A DNA stretch of 64,000 bases, taken from assembly GCF_042678185.1 (NCBI RefSeq), contig NZ_JBHUDQ010000002.1; one strand, 5' to 3'. Position 1 is the stretch's first letter; every line of letters begins with the position of its first letter. This DNA is from Ramlibacter ginsenosidimutans (GTDB lineage Bacteria > Pseudomonadota > Gammaproteobacteria > Burkholderiales > Burkholderiaceae_C). Of the stretch, positions 26,433 through 34,938 are shown in pieces. Made by a program: the position numbers and the translations under genes. The notes beneath the pieces were generated by a model. The model worked only from the letters and a program-made list of their open reading frames with translations. It did not search any database and had not been told where the DNA came from.

Positions 26433-26541
26433 GGCGCCGACTCGTCTCGCAGGGAAACTCGGTGGCCGCCTGCTGCAAGCGATGTGCGCCGATCAGCAGC
26501 GGCTCGCCTCCTCGTCGCGTGCAGTGCTCCGCGTAGCTGGT

Positions 26542-26559
26542 TGTCACGCGCGCGTGACA
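26542..26559. promoter_or_regulatory. Palindrome 1 of putative enhancer
   Basis: Perfect 18-bp palindrome TGTCACGCGCGCGTGACA in the 353-bp gap between the divergent amyloid-cluster arms, about 110 bp upstream of the -24 element of the minus-strand sigma-54 promoter. A second palindrome with the same GTGACA core follows 11 bp later. Confidence 0.6.
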
Positions 26560-26570
26560 CAGCCGTTTTC

Positions 26571-26585
26571 CGCTGTGACACAGCG
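26571..26585. promoter_or_regulatory. Palindrome 2 of putative enhancer
   Basis: CGCTGTG-A-CACAGCG, 7-bp arms around one base. It shares GTGACACAGC with the segment directly following palindrome 1, so the unit occurs twice, 22 bp apart (two helical turns). Together the sites look like a double binding site for an enhancer-binding protein. Confidence 0.55.
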
Positions 26586-26592
26586 GTCCGCG

Positions 26593-26608
26593 TGGCACGA
26601 CGGTTCAT
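26593..26608 (+). promoter_or_regulatory. Weak sigma-54-like promoter toward the barrel gene
   Basis: TGGCACGACGGTTCAT has a perfect -24 element (TGGCACG), but CA replaces the invariant GC at -12. It is about 90 bp before the ATG at 26696. It is either a weak or degenerate site, or the plus arm uses another promoter. Confidence 0.25.
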
Positions 26609-26695
26609 TTGAAACTCGAAGTAAGTAAGCGGGGTAACGCACAGACGAACCGAGTGGCCGGTCGGTAACGTTTAGTCTTCATAACGAGATGTTTC

Positions 26696-28063
26696 ATGTC
26701 CAACTCGGCCAAGCTGCATCCGCTCAGTGCGCTCATCTCGACCGCACTGCTCATCACCGCACCCGCATTGCACGCGCAATCGGCCGGCCGAGCCAAACCC
26801 CCGTCGTCGCCGCCGGCATCGCAGGCTCAGGTCGATGCGCTGCGGCGCCAGCTCTCCGACCAGGCGGAACAGCTGGACAACATGCGCAAGGCCTTGGGCG
26901 ACCTGGATGGGCGCTATCGCGAACTGATGCAGGCCATGGAGGCCGAGAAGAAGGCGCATGAGGACGCGCTCTCGCGCATGGCTCAGCCGCAACAGGCGCA
27001 GTCGCAACAAGCCCAGCCACCGGGCGCGCCGCGCACGGTGCAAGTGCCGCCCCGCGAGGAGCCACGCGAGGTGCAGATAGGCACCGCGCCGGCTGCGGTG
27101 CCCGAGTCGCCGCTGAGCGTGCCGCAATTGTTCGACCAGCCCAGCGTGCTGACAGCGCGCGGCCAGACGATCGTCGAGCCCTCGTTCCAGTACGAGCACT
27201 CCTCGACCAATCGCGCTGCGCTGGTGGGCTTCACGGTGATTCCCGCGATCCTCGTCGGCCTGGTGGACGTGCGCGAAGTGCGGCGCAACACGTCGACCGC
27301 CACGCTCACCGTGCGTCACGGTTTCAGCGACCGCTTCGAACTGGAGGGCCGCCTCCCCTACCTGTACCGCTCCGACTCCACGGTGAGCCGCGAGATCTTC
27401 ACCGGTACCGCGACGGACCGCGCCTTCAGTGCGACAGGCAGCGGCATCGGCGACGTGGAAATGACGGGCCGCTATCAGCTCACCACCGGCACCAGCCGCT
27501 GGCCCTACCTGATCGGGTCGCTGCGCTTCAAGTCGCGGACCGGCAAGGACCCGTTCGAAGTGACGACCGATTGCGTCACGCGGTGCGTGGGCGGCACCAC
27601 GGGCACGGGCGAACCGCTCGAACTGCCCGTCGGGTCGGGCTTCTACACGCTGCAGCCCGGGATCACCTGGCTGTATCCCTCGGACCCGGCGGTGTTCTTC
27701 GGCAGCTTCACCTATGGCTACAACTTCAAGCGCACTGGAGTGAGCCGGCACGTGCTGGGCGGCGAGACCGAATCCCTTGGCGACGTGAAGCCGGGCAACA
27801 CCCTCGGCGTGAACTTCGGCATGGGCCTGGCCCTGAACGACCGGTCCTCGTTCAGCATCGGCGTGGATCTCAGCACGATCGGACGCACCCAGCAAAACGG
27901 GGCGGACGTGCCGGGCTCGGTCCGCACGACGCTCGCCAGCCTGCTGCTCGGATACAGCTTGCGCTGGGACCAGAACCACACGGTGAACCTGTCGGTGGGC
28001 GCGGGACTCACCCGCGACACGCCGGACCTCACGCTCACCGTGCGGATGCCCTTCAACTTCTGA
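26696..28063 (+). CDS. Outer-membrane beta-barrel with coiled-coil N terminus (FapF-like)
   Basis: The 455-aa product has a signal peptide (ITAPALHAQ) and a coiled coil at about residues 43-95 (LRRQLSDQAEQLDNMRKAL). A Gln/Pro linker follows, then LTARGQTIVEPSFQYEHSS and a beta-barrel of alternating strands ending in LTLTVRMPFNF with C-terminal Phe. This is the architecture of FapF, the trimeric outer-membrane exporter of Pseudomonas functional amyloid. The start at 26696 is preceded by AACGAG. The regulator gene begins 10 bp downstream in the same operon. Confidence 0.8.
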   Translation: MSNSAKLHPLSALISTALLITAPALHAQSAGRAKPPSSPPASQAQVDALRRQLSDQAEQLDNMRKALGDLDGRYRELMQAMEAEKKAHEDALSRMAQPQQAQSQQAQPPGAPRTVQVPPREEPREVQIGTAPAAVPESPLSVPQLFDQPSVLTARGQTIVEPSFQYEHSSTNRAALVGFTVIPAILVGLVDVREVRRNTSTATLTVRHGFSDRFELEGRLPYLYRSDSTVSREIFTGTATDRAFSATGSGIGDVEMTGRYQLTTGTSRWPYLIGSLRFKSRTGKDPFEVTTDCVTRCVGGTTGTGEPLELPVGSGFYTLQPGITWLYPSDPAVFFGSFTYGYNFKRTGVSRHVLGGETESLGDVKPGNTLGVNFGMGLALNDRSSFSIGVDLSTIGRTQQNGADVPGSVRTTLASLLLGYSLRWDQNHTVNLSVGAGLTRDTPDLTLTVRMPFNF

Positions 28064-28073
28064 GGCATTCGCC

Positions 28074-29417
28074 ATGAACGAACAACGACCCATCCTGGTG
28101 GTGGCAGCGGAGGACTGCCGCGCCGAATTGCTGGAGCAGCTGCTGGCGCGCGGCTGGCTGGCCACGACCGCCTCGAACCTCGCCGCGGCAGCGGCGCTGT
28201 TGCATTCGCAGCGCTTTCCCGTCGCATTGCTGTTGCTGGACAGCAGTCATCCCGATGCCGCGGCGCAATTCCAAACCTGCGCCGCCATGGGATCGCAGTG
28301 CGAGTGGGTGGGTGTGTTCCCGGCTGGCGAGTGCACCCGCGCCCCCTGGCGCGACCTGATCCTCACGTACTTCTTCGACCACCACACGTATCCGGCCGAC
28401 CTCACGTTCCTGTGCCAGTCGCTCGGACACGCGTGGGGCCGCGCCAGCTTGCGCGAAGGTGCGACGGGCGACAGCGCGCCCGGTGGCGACATGGGCATGG
28501 TCGGCGAGAGCCCGGCGCTGCGGCGACTGCGCAGCGAGATCCGCAAGGCCGGGCCGTCGGACGCGCCGGTGCTGATCGCCGGCGAAAGCGGCAGCGGCAA
28601 GGAGCTGGTCGCGCGCGCCTTGCACCTCGGCTCGCGCCGCGCCAAGGCACCGTTCGTTCCGGTGAACTGCGGTGCGTTGCCGACGACGCTGATCCAATCC
28701 GAGCTGTTCGGCCATGAGCGCGGCGCATTCACGGGGGCGAGCAGCGCACGGCGGGGCTTGATCGAGGAGGCGAGTGGCGGCACCCTGCTGCTCGACGAGA
28801 TCGCGGAGCTGCCGCTGGAGACCCAGGCCACGCTGCTGCGCTTCCTGCAGGAGCGGCGCATCGTGCGCGTGGGTAGCACGCACGAGATCCAGGTCGACAC
28901 GCGCGTCATCGCCGCGTCGCACGTCGACCTGGAGAGCGCTGTGGCGGTTGGCCGGTTCCGGGCCGACCTGTTCTTCCGGCTGAACGTGCTGCACCTGCGC
29001 GTGCCGCCGTTGCGCGAGCGGCGCGAGGACATCCCACGACTGGCCCGCCACGTCTACGCGCAGACGGCTGCCGGCCAAAGGGTGATCGCGCGCGGCTTCC
29101 ATCCCGATGCGATCGCCGCGATGATGGAGTGGCCGTGGCCCGGCAACGTGCGCGAGCTGTGCAACCGCGTGCAGCGAGCGGTGGTGATGGCAGACCGGCC
29201 GCTGATTTCCGCGGACGACCTTGGACTCACGACGGTGCAGCTCGGGACGGCGGGCGATCTGGAGGAGGCGCGGGTCGAGGCGGAAAAGTGCGCGATCCGG
29301 GATTCGCTCGCGCGCGAACGCCACAACGTGACGCTGGCCGCGCGCGACCTGGGTGTTTCACGGATGACGCTCTATCGGCTCATGGCCAAGCACAGCATCA
29401 CGCCGCACGCTGCATGA
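28074..29417 (+). CDS. Sigma-54-dependent activator with VpsR-type N-terminal domain
   Basis: The 447-aa enhancer-binding protein has an N-terminal domain of about 135 residues ending in ILTYFFDHHTYPAD and LGHAWGRASLR, which resembles the VpsR/BerB receiver-like domain of cyclic-di-GMP-linked biofilm regulators. The AAA+ domain has Walker A GESGSGKE (residues 170-177), the sigma-54 contact loop GAFTGA (217-222), Walker B LLLDEI and the RADLFFRLNVL/WPGNVREL motifs. A Fis-type helix-turn-helix lies at the C terminus (VTLAARDLGVSRMTLYRLM). It is the likely activator of the sigma-54 promoter at 26417-26432. Its 3' end overlaps the convergent Crp gene by 20 bp. Confidence 0.9.
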   Translation: MNEQRPILVVAAEDCRAELLEQLLARGWLATTASNLAAAAALLHSQRFPVALLLLDSSHPDAAAQFQTCAAMGSQCEWVGVFPAGECTRAPWRDLILTYFFDHHTYPADLTFLCQSLGHAWGRASLREGATGDSAPGGDMGMVGESPALRRLRSEIRKAGPSDAPVLIAGESGSGKELVARALHLGSRRAKAPFVPVNCGALPTTLIQSELFGHERGAFTGASSARRGLIEEASGGTLLLDEIAELPLETQATLLRFLQERRIVRVGSTHEIQVDTRVIAASHVDLESAVAVGRFRADLFFRLNVLHLRVPPLRERREDIPRLARHVYAQTAAGQRVIARGFHPDAIAAMMEWPWPGNVRELCNRVQRAVVMADRPLISADDLGLTTVQLGTAGDLEEARVEAEKCAIRDSLARERHNVTLAARDLGVSRMTLYRLMAKHSITPHAA

Positions 29418-30108
29418 CAGGGAGCAGGCGCTGCGCGTGGCCGCGCAGCGCCTGGTAGCACTCGCAGCTGCCCGCCTCCAGCGCATCGCGATCCATCACG
29501 TGCAGGCGCCCGCGGCCCCAGTGAAGGACACCGCCGCTTTCCAGCCGTGTTGCCGCCCCGGATACCGCCTCCCGTCGGACCCCCAGCATTCGAGCCACCT
29601 GCTGCTGTGTGACAGCGAGCCGATCCGGGTCGCCGTGTTCCAGGCGGGTAAGGATCCAGCGACACAGCTGCTGGTCGACCCGGTGCATCCGGCTGCACAG
29701 GGCTGACTGCGCCATCTGCACCATGAGCCACTGCTGATAACGCAGGGCCTGCAACTGCAGGCTGCCGCCCTTGGCAAATTCCGCGCGAAGCACCGAGGCG
29801 GGCAACCGCCAGGCACGTCCGGCACGCTGCACGACCGCCTGACCCGGCGACCAGTTGCCCGATGCGAACGTGAGCCCGACCACCCCCTCGTGGCCCGTGG
29901 CCGCCACGTCGATGGATTCGCCGGCGGCCGCGCTGCACAAGTGCGAGACGACCGCAGTGGTCGGAAAGTAGACGTGTGTCACGGGGCCGACATCGCCGCA
30001 CAGCACGTCGCCTTCGACCAGTTCGATTTCGACCAGGTGCGGTCGCAAGCGATCCAGTTCGTCGGGCAACAGCTCGCTCAACAGTTTGTTGTTCTTGCTG
30101 GAGGGCAT
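29398..30108 (-). CDS. Crp/Fnr-family transcriptional regulator
   Basis: The 236-aa product has an N-terminal cupin-like cyclic-nucleotide-binding fold (LVEGDVLCGDVGPVTHVYFP, EGVVGL) and a C-terminal winged helix with RLAVTQQQVARMLGVRREAV. The usual cAMP-pocket signature (GE-L...RSA) and the N-terminal Cys cluster of FNR are both absent, so the ligand is unknown. It is convergent with the sigma-54 activator and overlaps it, making co-regulation of the amyloid-like cluster plausible. Confidence 0.9.
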   Translation of the reverse strand: MPSSKNNKLLSELLPDELDRLRPHLVEIELVEGDVLCGDVGPVTHVYFPTTAVVSHLCSAAAGESIDVAATGHEGVVGLTFASGNWSPGQAVVQRAGRAWRLPASVLRAEFAKGGSLQLQALRYQQWLMVQMAQSALCSRMHRVDQQLCRWILTRLEHGDPDRLAVTQQQVARMLGVRREAVSGAATRLESGGVLHWGRGRLHVMDRDALEAGSCECYQALRGHAQRLLPVMQRAA

Positions 30109-30241
30109 AAGTCCTCGGCTCGTCGCAGGCAGTATCGGTGCCGACTCCGTTCATTCTTGTAGCAGATGCCGATCACCCGCGCCGGAAAAAATTGCGACGA
30201 GTTTGCGCATCCGCAACCGATGGGCGCCCGATCGACGCCAG

Positions 30242-31105
30242 CTAGGCCAGGATGCCGAGCAACGTGCGGTGAAAGGCCTGCGGGTCCTCGTACTGCAGCC
30301 AGTGTGCGGCCCCGGGCAGCACGATCAGTTCGCCCAGCGTGGGCGCCAGCGACAGTTTCTGCCGCAGGGCCGGCAAGGTGTCGCGGTACAGCGCATCCTG
30401 CTCGCCATAGATCGCGTCGACCCGGCAGGTGATCTTCGGCAGCGTCTGCGCCAGGATGTCCGAGAGCGCGAGCCGGCGCCGTTGCATGCGATCGCGCGGC
30501 ACGTTCACCGACTGCAGCGCCACGGCGAGATCGTCGACCGTCTCCGGCTTGAGCATCAGCGTCGCCAGGTTGCTGCGATGCGCGGCGAGCTTGCCTTCCT
30601 CCGTCGGCTGGTCGCGCCAGGACGTGAGCGACAGGCGCCGGTCGCGCAGCCCGAGGCCCGGTGCGCCGACCAGCACGATGCGCCGCACATGCTGCGGGTC
30701 GGATGCAGCGATCAACCCGGCGCACAGGCCGCCGAACGAGAAGCCGACCACGTCGACTGGCGCAGCGCCGACCACGGCGGGCAAGGCAGCAGCGATGGCG
30801 GGCGCCACCGCATCCGCATCCTGGCCACCGGGCGGGCGCGCGGAATCGCCGAAGCCGGGCAGGTCGGGCACGACGACGCGCCGGCCCGATTCGGCCAGGG
30901 CATCCACATTCCTGATCCAGTGCGTCCAGCTGCCGCTGCCGCCGTGCAGCAAGACCAGCGGCTCGTGCGCATCGTCGCCCCACGTGTGCCACACGATGTC
31001 GCCATCGCCGCAAGGCGTGGTGAGCGTGCGGGCGCGGGAGAGCACGCGCAGCGCGGCGTGCGGGAGTTCGGTTTGCAGGGGAGGCAGTTGCGGGGTCGCG
31101 GTCAT
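30242..31105 (-). CDS. Alpha/beta hydrolase
   Basis: The 287-aa product has the oxyanion segment LVLLHGGSGSWTHW, nucleophile elbow GFSFGG, a probable acid in IYGEQDALYR and the catalytic His in GAAHWLQYED. MTATPQLPPL at 31105 was taken as the start; the 15-residue extension to 31150 is less likely. It stands alone between the Crp gene and a lipoprotein gene, and the substrate is unknown. Confidence 0.88.
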   Translation of the reverse strand: MTATPQLPPLQTELPHAALRVLSRARTLTTPCGDGDIVWHTWGDDAHEPLVLLHGGSGSWTHWIRNVDALAESGRRVVVPDLPGFGDSARPPGGQDADAVAPAIAAALPAVVGAAPVDVVGFSFGGLCAGLIAASDPQHVRRIVLVGAPGLGLRDRRLSLTSWRDQPTEEGKLAAHRSNLATLMLKPETVDDLAVALQSVNVPRDRMQRRRLALSDILAQTLPKITCRVDAIYGEQDALYRDTLPALRQKLSLAPTLGELIVLPGAAHWLQYEDPQAFHRTLLGILA

Positions 31106-31245
31106 GCCGTCATTTTCGCCGGTTGCGCAGTTCAAGCGGCTTTGTGCCAACTAGTTCTCGGCCACCGCGGAATACAAACGGGCGTGACGGCGTTCTTCCA
31201 CGGACGGGCCGCGTGGTGCGGTCCCGCAATGAGGAGGGATCCCCC

Positions 31246-31623
31246 ATGAAGAAACTGCTTCTCGCCATCGTGCTGCCGATGGCGCTGCTCGCGGGCTGCG
31301 CGTCGCTGTCCGGCGGCTCCGAACCCGCCATGATGAAGGACGGCATGCTGGTCAACGCCAAGGGCATGACGCTCTATACCTTCGACCGCGACGTCGCCAA
31401 CAGCGGCAAGTCCAACTGCAACGGCGACTGCGCCGTGAAGTGGCCGCCGCACATGGCCGGCGCGTACGGCCAGGCGCACGGCGACTACACGATCGTGGTG
31501 CGCAACGACGGCGCCAGGCAGTGGGCGTTCAAGGGCAAGCCGCTCTACACCTGGCCCGAGGACCAGGAGCCGGGCGACAAGTACGGCGACAACTACAACA
31601 AGGTGTGGCACGTCGCCCGTTGA
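31246..31623 (+). CDS. COG4315-type secreted repeat lipoprotein
   Basis: The 125-aa product has a lipobox LLAGC and the family motifs DGMLVNAKGMTLYTFDRD, SNCNGDCAVKWPP and GKPLYTWPEDQEPGDKYGD. The Cys pair in NCNGDC and repeated LY(T)F/W patterns define this lipoprotein family, of unknown function. A GAGGAGGG site precedes the ATG. The cupredoxin gene follows 10 bp after its stop, suggesting an operon. Confidence 0.9.
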   Translation: MKKLLLAIVLPMALLAGCASLSGGSEPAMMKDGMLVNAKGMTLYTFDRDVANSGKSNCNGDCAVKWPPHMAGAYGQAHGDYTIVVRNDGARQWAFKGKPLYTWPEDQEPGDKYGDNYNKVWHVAR

Positions 31624-31633
31624 GGGAATGCGC

Positions 31634-32281
31634 ATGAACCGCTTCCTCGCCGCGCTGGCGCTGGCGGCCTTCGCCTGGTCGGCGCAGGCCGGCGCACTGA
31701 AGGTGACCGTGCTGGACAAGGAAGGCCGGCCGGTGCCCGACGCCGTCGTGGTGTTGGCGCCGTCGGTGCCCGGCACGCCGGCGCCGCTGCCGGACCACGT
31801 GACCATCACGCAGCAGAACATGCGCTTCGTGCCCGCCGTGTCGCTGGTGGGCGTGGGCGCGGTCGGCACCTTCGTGAACAACGACCCCTGGGAGCACCAC
31901 GTGCGCGGCAGCGCCGCGGGCATCCAGAACTTCGACGCGGCCAGCAGCAGCGGCTTCGAGCTGCGCCTGGAAGGCAAGGCGAACGGCAGGCCCGCGCAAT
32001 CGTCGCAGGCGAAGTTCGACCAGCCCGGCGCCGTGCTCCTCGGCTGCCACCTGCACGCGTCGATGAAGGCGCACGTGTTCGTGAGCGACACGCCGTGGGC
32101 CGCGCTCAGCGGCGAGGACGGCAGCGCGAGTTTCGTGGGGGTCCCGGAGGGGCCGCTGCGCATCCGCGTGTGGCAAGCCGACCAGCTTCTGGAGCTGCCA
32201 CCGCAGCAGATGACGCTGACCGCCGCGCCGGCGCGGGCGACGGTGCAATTGCAAGTCCTGCCGCGCAGGCGCCGGGTGTGA
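31634..32281 (+). CDS. Exported cupredoxin-like copper protein
   Basis: The 215-aa product has a signal peptide (AAFAWSAQA) and a plastocyanin-like core. A His lies in NNDPWEHHVRG, and the type-1 copper loop LLGCHLHASM has Cys-X2-His-X2-Met. The second ATG (31634) has GAGGGA at good spacing, so it is preferred to the ATG at 31628. It is probably a periplasmic electron carrier, operonic with the upstream lipoprotein. Confidence 0.85.
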   Translation: MNRFLAALALAAFAWSAQAGALKVTVLDKEGRPVPDAVVVLAPSVPGTPAPLPDHVTITQQNMRFVPAVSLVGVGAVGTFVNNDPWEHHVRGSAAGIQNFDAASSSGFELRLEGKANGRPAQSSQAKFDQPGAVLLGCHLHASMKAHVFVSDTPWAALSGEDGSASFVGVPEGPLRIRVWQADQLLELPPQQMTLTAAPARATVQLQVLPRRRRV

Positions 32282-32410
32282 GGGGGCGGCCTGCCCGAGG
32301 TGCAGGCCGCGTCCCGCCTGCTCTAGCGCGACCGTGATGTTCCCCTGATCGGGAGATTGACGCCGGCGCCCGCAGTGCCATCATGGCTTCGCTCTCCCAG
32401 GAGGTGCGCC

Positions 32411-32617
32411 ATGAGACTCCGCCCACTGCGTCTCGCCGCGTTGGTGCTCGCGCTCGCCGCGCCGCTCGCGGCGCAACCCCAAGGCCTGCCGCGCCACGTG
32501 CCCGGCACCATCTGCTACACGCCGCAAGGCTGGTGCTGGGCCGTGTACCCGGGGCCCGCCGGCACGCGCTGCGCCTGCCCCGCGAACGGCCTGTGGTTCC
32601 AGGGCGTGCTGGTCTGA
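32411..32617 (+). CDS. Small exported Cys-containing protein
   Basis: The 68-aa product has a signal peptide (LAAPLAAQPQ) and a mature part of about 45 residues with four Cys (TICYTPQGWCW, TRCACPANG), likely two disulfides. A CAGGAGGT site sits directly upstream of the ATG. It lies 9 bp before the next gene. No family recognised. Confidence 0.75.
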   Translation: MRLRPLRLAALVLALAAPLAAQPQGLPRHVPGTICYTPQGWCWAVYPGPAGTRCACPANGLWFQGVLV

Positions 32618-32625
32618 GGTGTGTC

Positions 32626-33924
32626 ATGGACGCGCGCGCGCTCACCAACCTGCTGCTCGACGCCGAGGCACTGGCCGACTACGCAGCGCGGCACGGCAGC
32701 CTGCCGCCCGACTGCCGCGTGTTCGAGCTGCTGGGCCAGGCGCAGGCCTTGCACGCCGCGGGCAAGCAGTCGCAACTGGCCGTCGACCTCTCGCACGAGA
32801 TCGATGCGCTCGCCAAGGCGATCCAGCCGGTGAGCGTGTTCCGCCTGACGTGGCGGCGTCGCCTGTACACCGTGTTCAGCCGCACGGTGACGGCGGCCGC
32901 ACCGTTCGTGATCGGGCTGCTCACCCTGCTGCTGACCTTCTACCTCGCGTTCCAGAGCTCGCAACTGCACCAGGCGGACATGGCGCTGCGCTCCTACTAC
33001 GAGTGGGTCGGTCAGCAGCCGCGCGAGAAGCTGTTCGCGGCGTTCAAGCTGTATCGCTACGAGCGCGTGCTGAACGTGACGACGCCGCCCCTCGCGCAGC
33101 TCGATGAGTACCAGAAACTGGTGGAAGACGCGCAGCAGCTCGCCAACAAGGGCGCCGCCATCCAGGGCATGCTGCAGAGCGCCTCGGCACTGCAGTACGT
33201 GCCGCATTTCGTCGAGGAGATCGGGCCGCGGCCCGTGCGCTCCTTCTTCCTGAAGCTCAATGCCGTCGGGCCCGTCCCCGACGAACTCCCCACCGGCGCC
33301 GTGCCGCAGCTCGACGCGAGCCGCGCAGCGCCCGGCGCGCTGCCGGGCAGTCCTGGGGCGCTACAGGGCACGCACTGCAAGGCGGAGCCGCCGCCGCCCG
33401 CTGCGCCACTGAAGGCGGTTGCGGTGCGCAGCGCGGCGAAGACCGTGGACCTCGCGGACAGCTACGAAGAAGGCTGGGCCTGCTTCCTCGAGCGCATCAA
33501 GCTCGATCCGCGCCAGCTGAGCTACTCGCAGTGGCCGGTCATCTACGACACGCAGATCAAGATCAACATGCTGGTCACCTGGCTGCTGCCCGGCCTGTAC
33601 GGGCTGCTGGGTGCGTGCGTGTACGTGATGCGCCGGCTGATCCTCACGCGCCACGCGCTGCCGGGCAACGGCAGTGCGCTGAATGCGCTGTCGCTGTTGC
33701 TGCGCATCGCGCTGGGCGGGCTCGCGGGCATCATCATCGGCTGGTTCTGGGTGCCCGGCGCCGGTACGGCGGGCAGCCTGTCGCAGATCAGCTCGATTCC
33801 CTTCGGCATCGCCTTCCTCGCGGGCTTCAGCATCGAGACGCTGTTCTCGCTGCTGGACAAGCTGAACCACAACCTGCTGAACCCGGGGGACGAGCCGCCT
33901 CCGCCGGAACCGAAGAAGGCCTGA
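32626..33924 (+). CDS. Four-TM hypothetical membrane protein
   Basis: The 432-aa product starts MDARALTNLLLDAEALADYA. Hydrophobic helices occur near residues 86-109 (APFVIGLLTLLLTFYLAF), then at MLVTWLLPGLYGLLGACVYV, LLLRIALGGLAGIIIGWFW and FGIAFLAGFSIETLFSLL. A hydrophilic domain of about 200 residues between the first two is probably periplasmic. The tail is Pro/Glu-rich (DEPPPPEPKKA). No family recognised. It begins a same-strand run with a lipoprotein, a small protein and an M15 peptidase, suggesting an envelope role. Confidence 0.72.
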   Translation: MDARALTNLLLDAEALADYAARHGSLPPDCRVFELLGQAQALHAAGKQSQLAVDLSHEIDALAKAIQPVSVFRLTWRRRLYTVFSRTVTAAAPFVIGLLTLLLTFYLAFQSSQLHQADMALRSYYEWVGQQPREKLFAAFKLYRYERVLNVTTPPLAQLDEYQKLVEDAQQLANKGAAIQGMLQSASALQYVPHFVEEIGPRPVRSFFLKLNAVGPVPDELPTGAVPQLDASRAAPGALPGSPGALQGTHCKAEPPPPAAPLKAVAVRSAAKTVDLADSYEEGWACFLERIKLDPRQLSYSQWPVIYDTQIKINMLVTWLLPGLYGLLGACVYVMRRLILTRHALPGNGSALNALSLLLRIALGGLAGIIIGWFWVPGAGTAGSLSQISSIPFGIAFLAGFSIETLFSLLDKLNHNLLNPGDEPPPPEPKKA

Positions 33925-34025
33925 GCGGCGGCTGCGCGCCGCCCGCCCTGGCGCGCAAAGGGTCCTGCATTCGGTGGATGCCGTCGCCGCCGCGGCCATC
34001 GATCATCGACGTCCTGGAGCGGGGT

Positions 34026-34928
34026 ATGGAAAGAAGAGCGAATCGCTTGCGCAGTGCCTGCGCGCTCGTCGTGCTCGCGGCCGTGCTGGCCGGCTGCACG
34101 CAGGAGCGGGCGCTGGCCGTCAAGGCGGCCGCGGAACGCTTCGCCGCCCAGGCCGCAGCGGCGATCGACGCGCTCACCGAGCTGCATGTCCGCGGCGCCT
34201 ACGGTCCGCTGCAGACCGACGATGTGATGCTGGCGCAGGCGCGCGACGACGTGTACGAGGTGCAGGCCGCCGACCCCGGGCAGGTCAGGGCGGCGGTGGC
34301 GCAGGCCTTCACCTGGGTGAGCGACCGCGAGCAGTTCCGGCGCAACGCATTCGGCGGGGCCGATGCCCTGAAGCAGGCCTATGGCGAGTTCGCCCTCGCG
34401 TTCCGCCGGCTGCCGGAAGGCAGCTTCTTCGCCGCCAACGACGTTGCGTGCGCCGCAGGACTGGGCGCGCGGCTGGTCGGCACCATGGCGAGCGCTGCGC
34501 AGCAGCTCGCGCGCCATCCCGTGCCGTTGGTGGTGGAGACGGCCGCGAGCCAGGCGCAGGTCACCGCGACGGCGCAGAAGGCGGTGAGCGCGAACAACCG
34601 CCTGCTGCTGGACGCGCCGCTGCGTGCGCATCTGGCCGTGCTGCGCGAGCAGGACCGCGCCAACGTGGAGGTGGTCGCGAAGCTCACCGACGCTGCCGAA
34701 ACGGGCCTCGCCGTGCTGGACATGATCGCCAGGTACGACCAGGTCTCGGCGGCCGACCTGGCCGCCGCCGTGCGCCAGGTGCTGGTGATTCGAGAAAGCA
34801 CCTTCGGCCTCTCGTCCCAGGCGCAGCTGGCCCGCCTGGACAAGGTGGTGGCGCAGATCGAGGCGCAGCCGGCGCTCGCCCAGGCGGCGGCGCTGCCGCT
34901 GAACCAGAAACCGGCCACGTGCCAGTGA
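34026..34928 (+). CDS. Hypothetical lipoprotein
   Basis: The 300-aa product has a lipobox LAAVLAGC and a mature domain that is almost wholly alpha-helical (KAAAERFAAQAAAAIDAL, LLLDAPLRAHLAVLREQ), without TM segments. It lies in a same-strand run after the four-TM protein and 10 bp before a 98-aa gene. The frame is open further upstream without similarity; the ATG with the lipoprotein signal is preferred. Function unknown. Confidence 0.72.
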   Translation: MERRANRLRSACALVVLAAVLAGCTQERALAVKAAAERFAAQAAAAIDALTELHVRGAYGPLQTDDVMLAQARDDVYEVQAADPGQVRAAVAQAFTWVSDREQFRRNAFGGADALKQAYGEFALAFRRLPEGSFFAANDVACAAGLGARLVGTMASAAQQLARHPVPLVVETAASQAQVTATAQKAVSANNRLLLDAPLRAHLAVLREQDRANVEVVAKLTDAAETGLAVLDMIARYDQVSAADLAAAVRQVLVIRESTFGLSSQAQLARLDKVVAQIEAQPALAQAAALPLNQKPATCQ

Positions 34929-34938
34929 GGAGGAAGCC

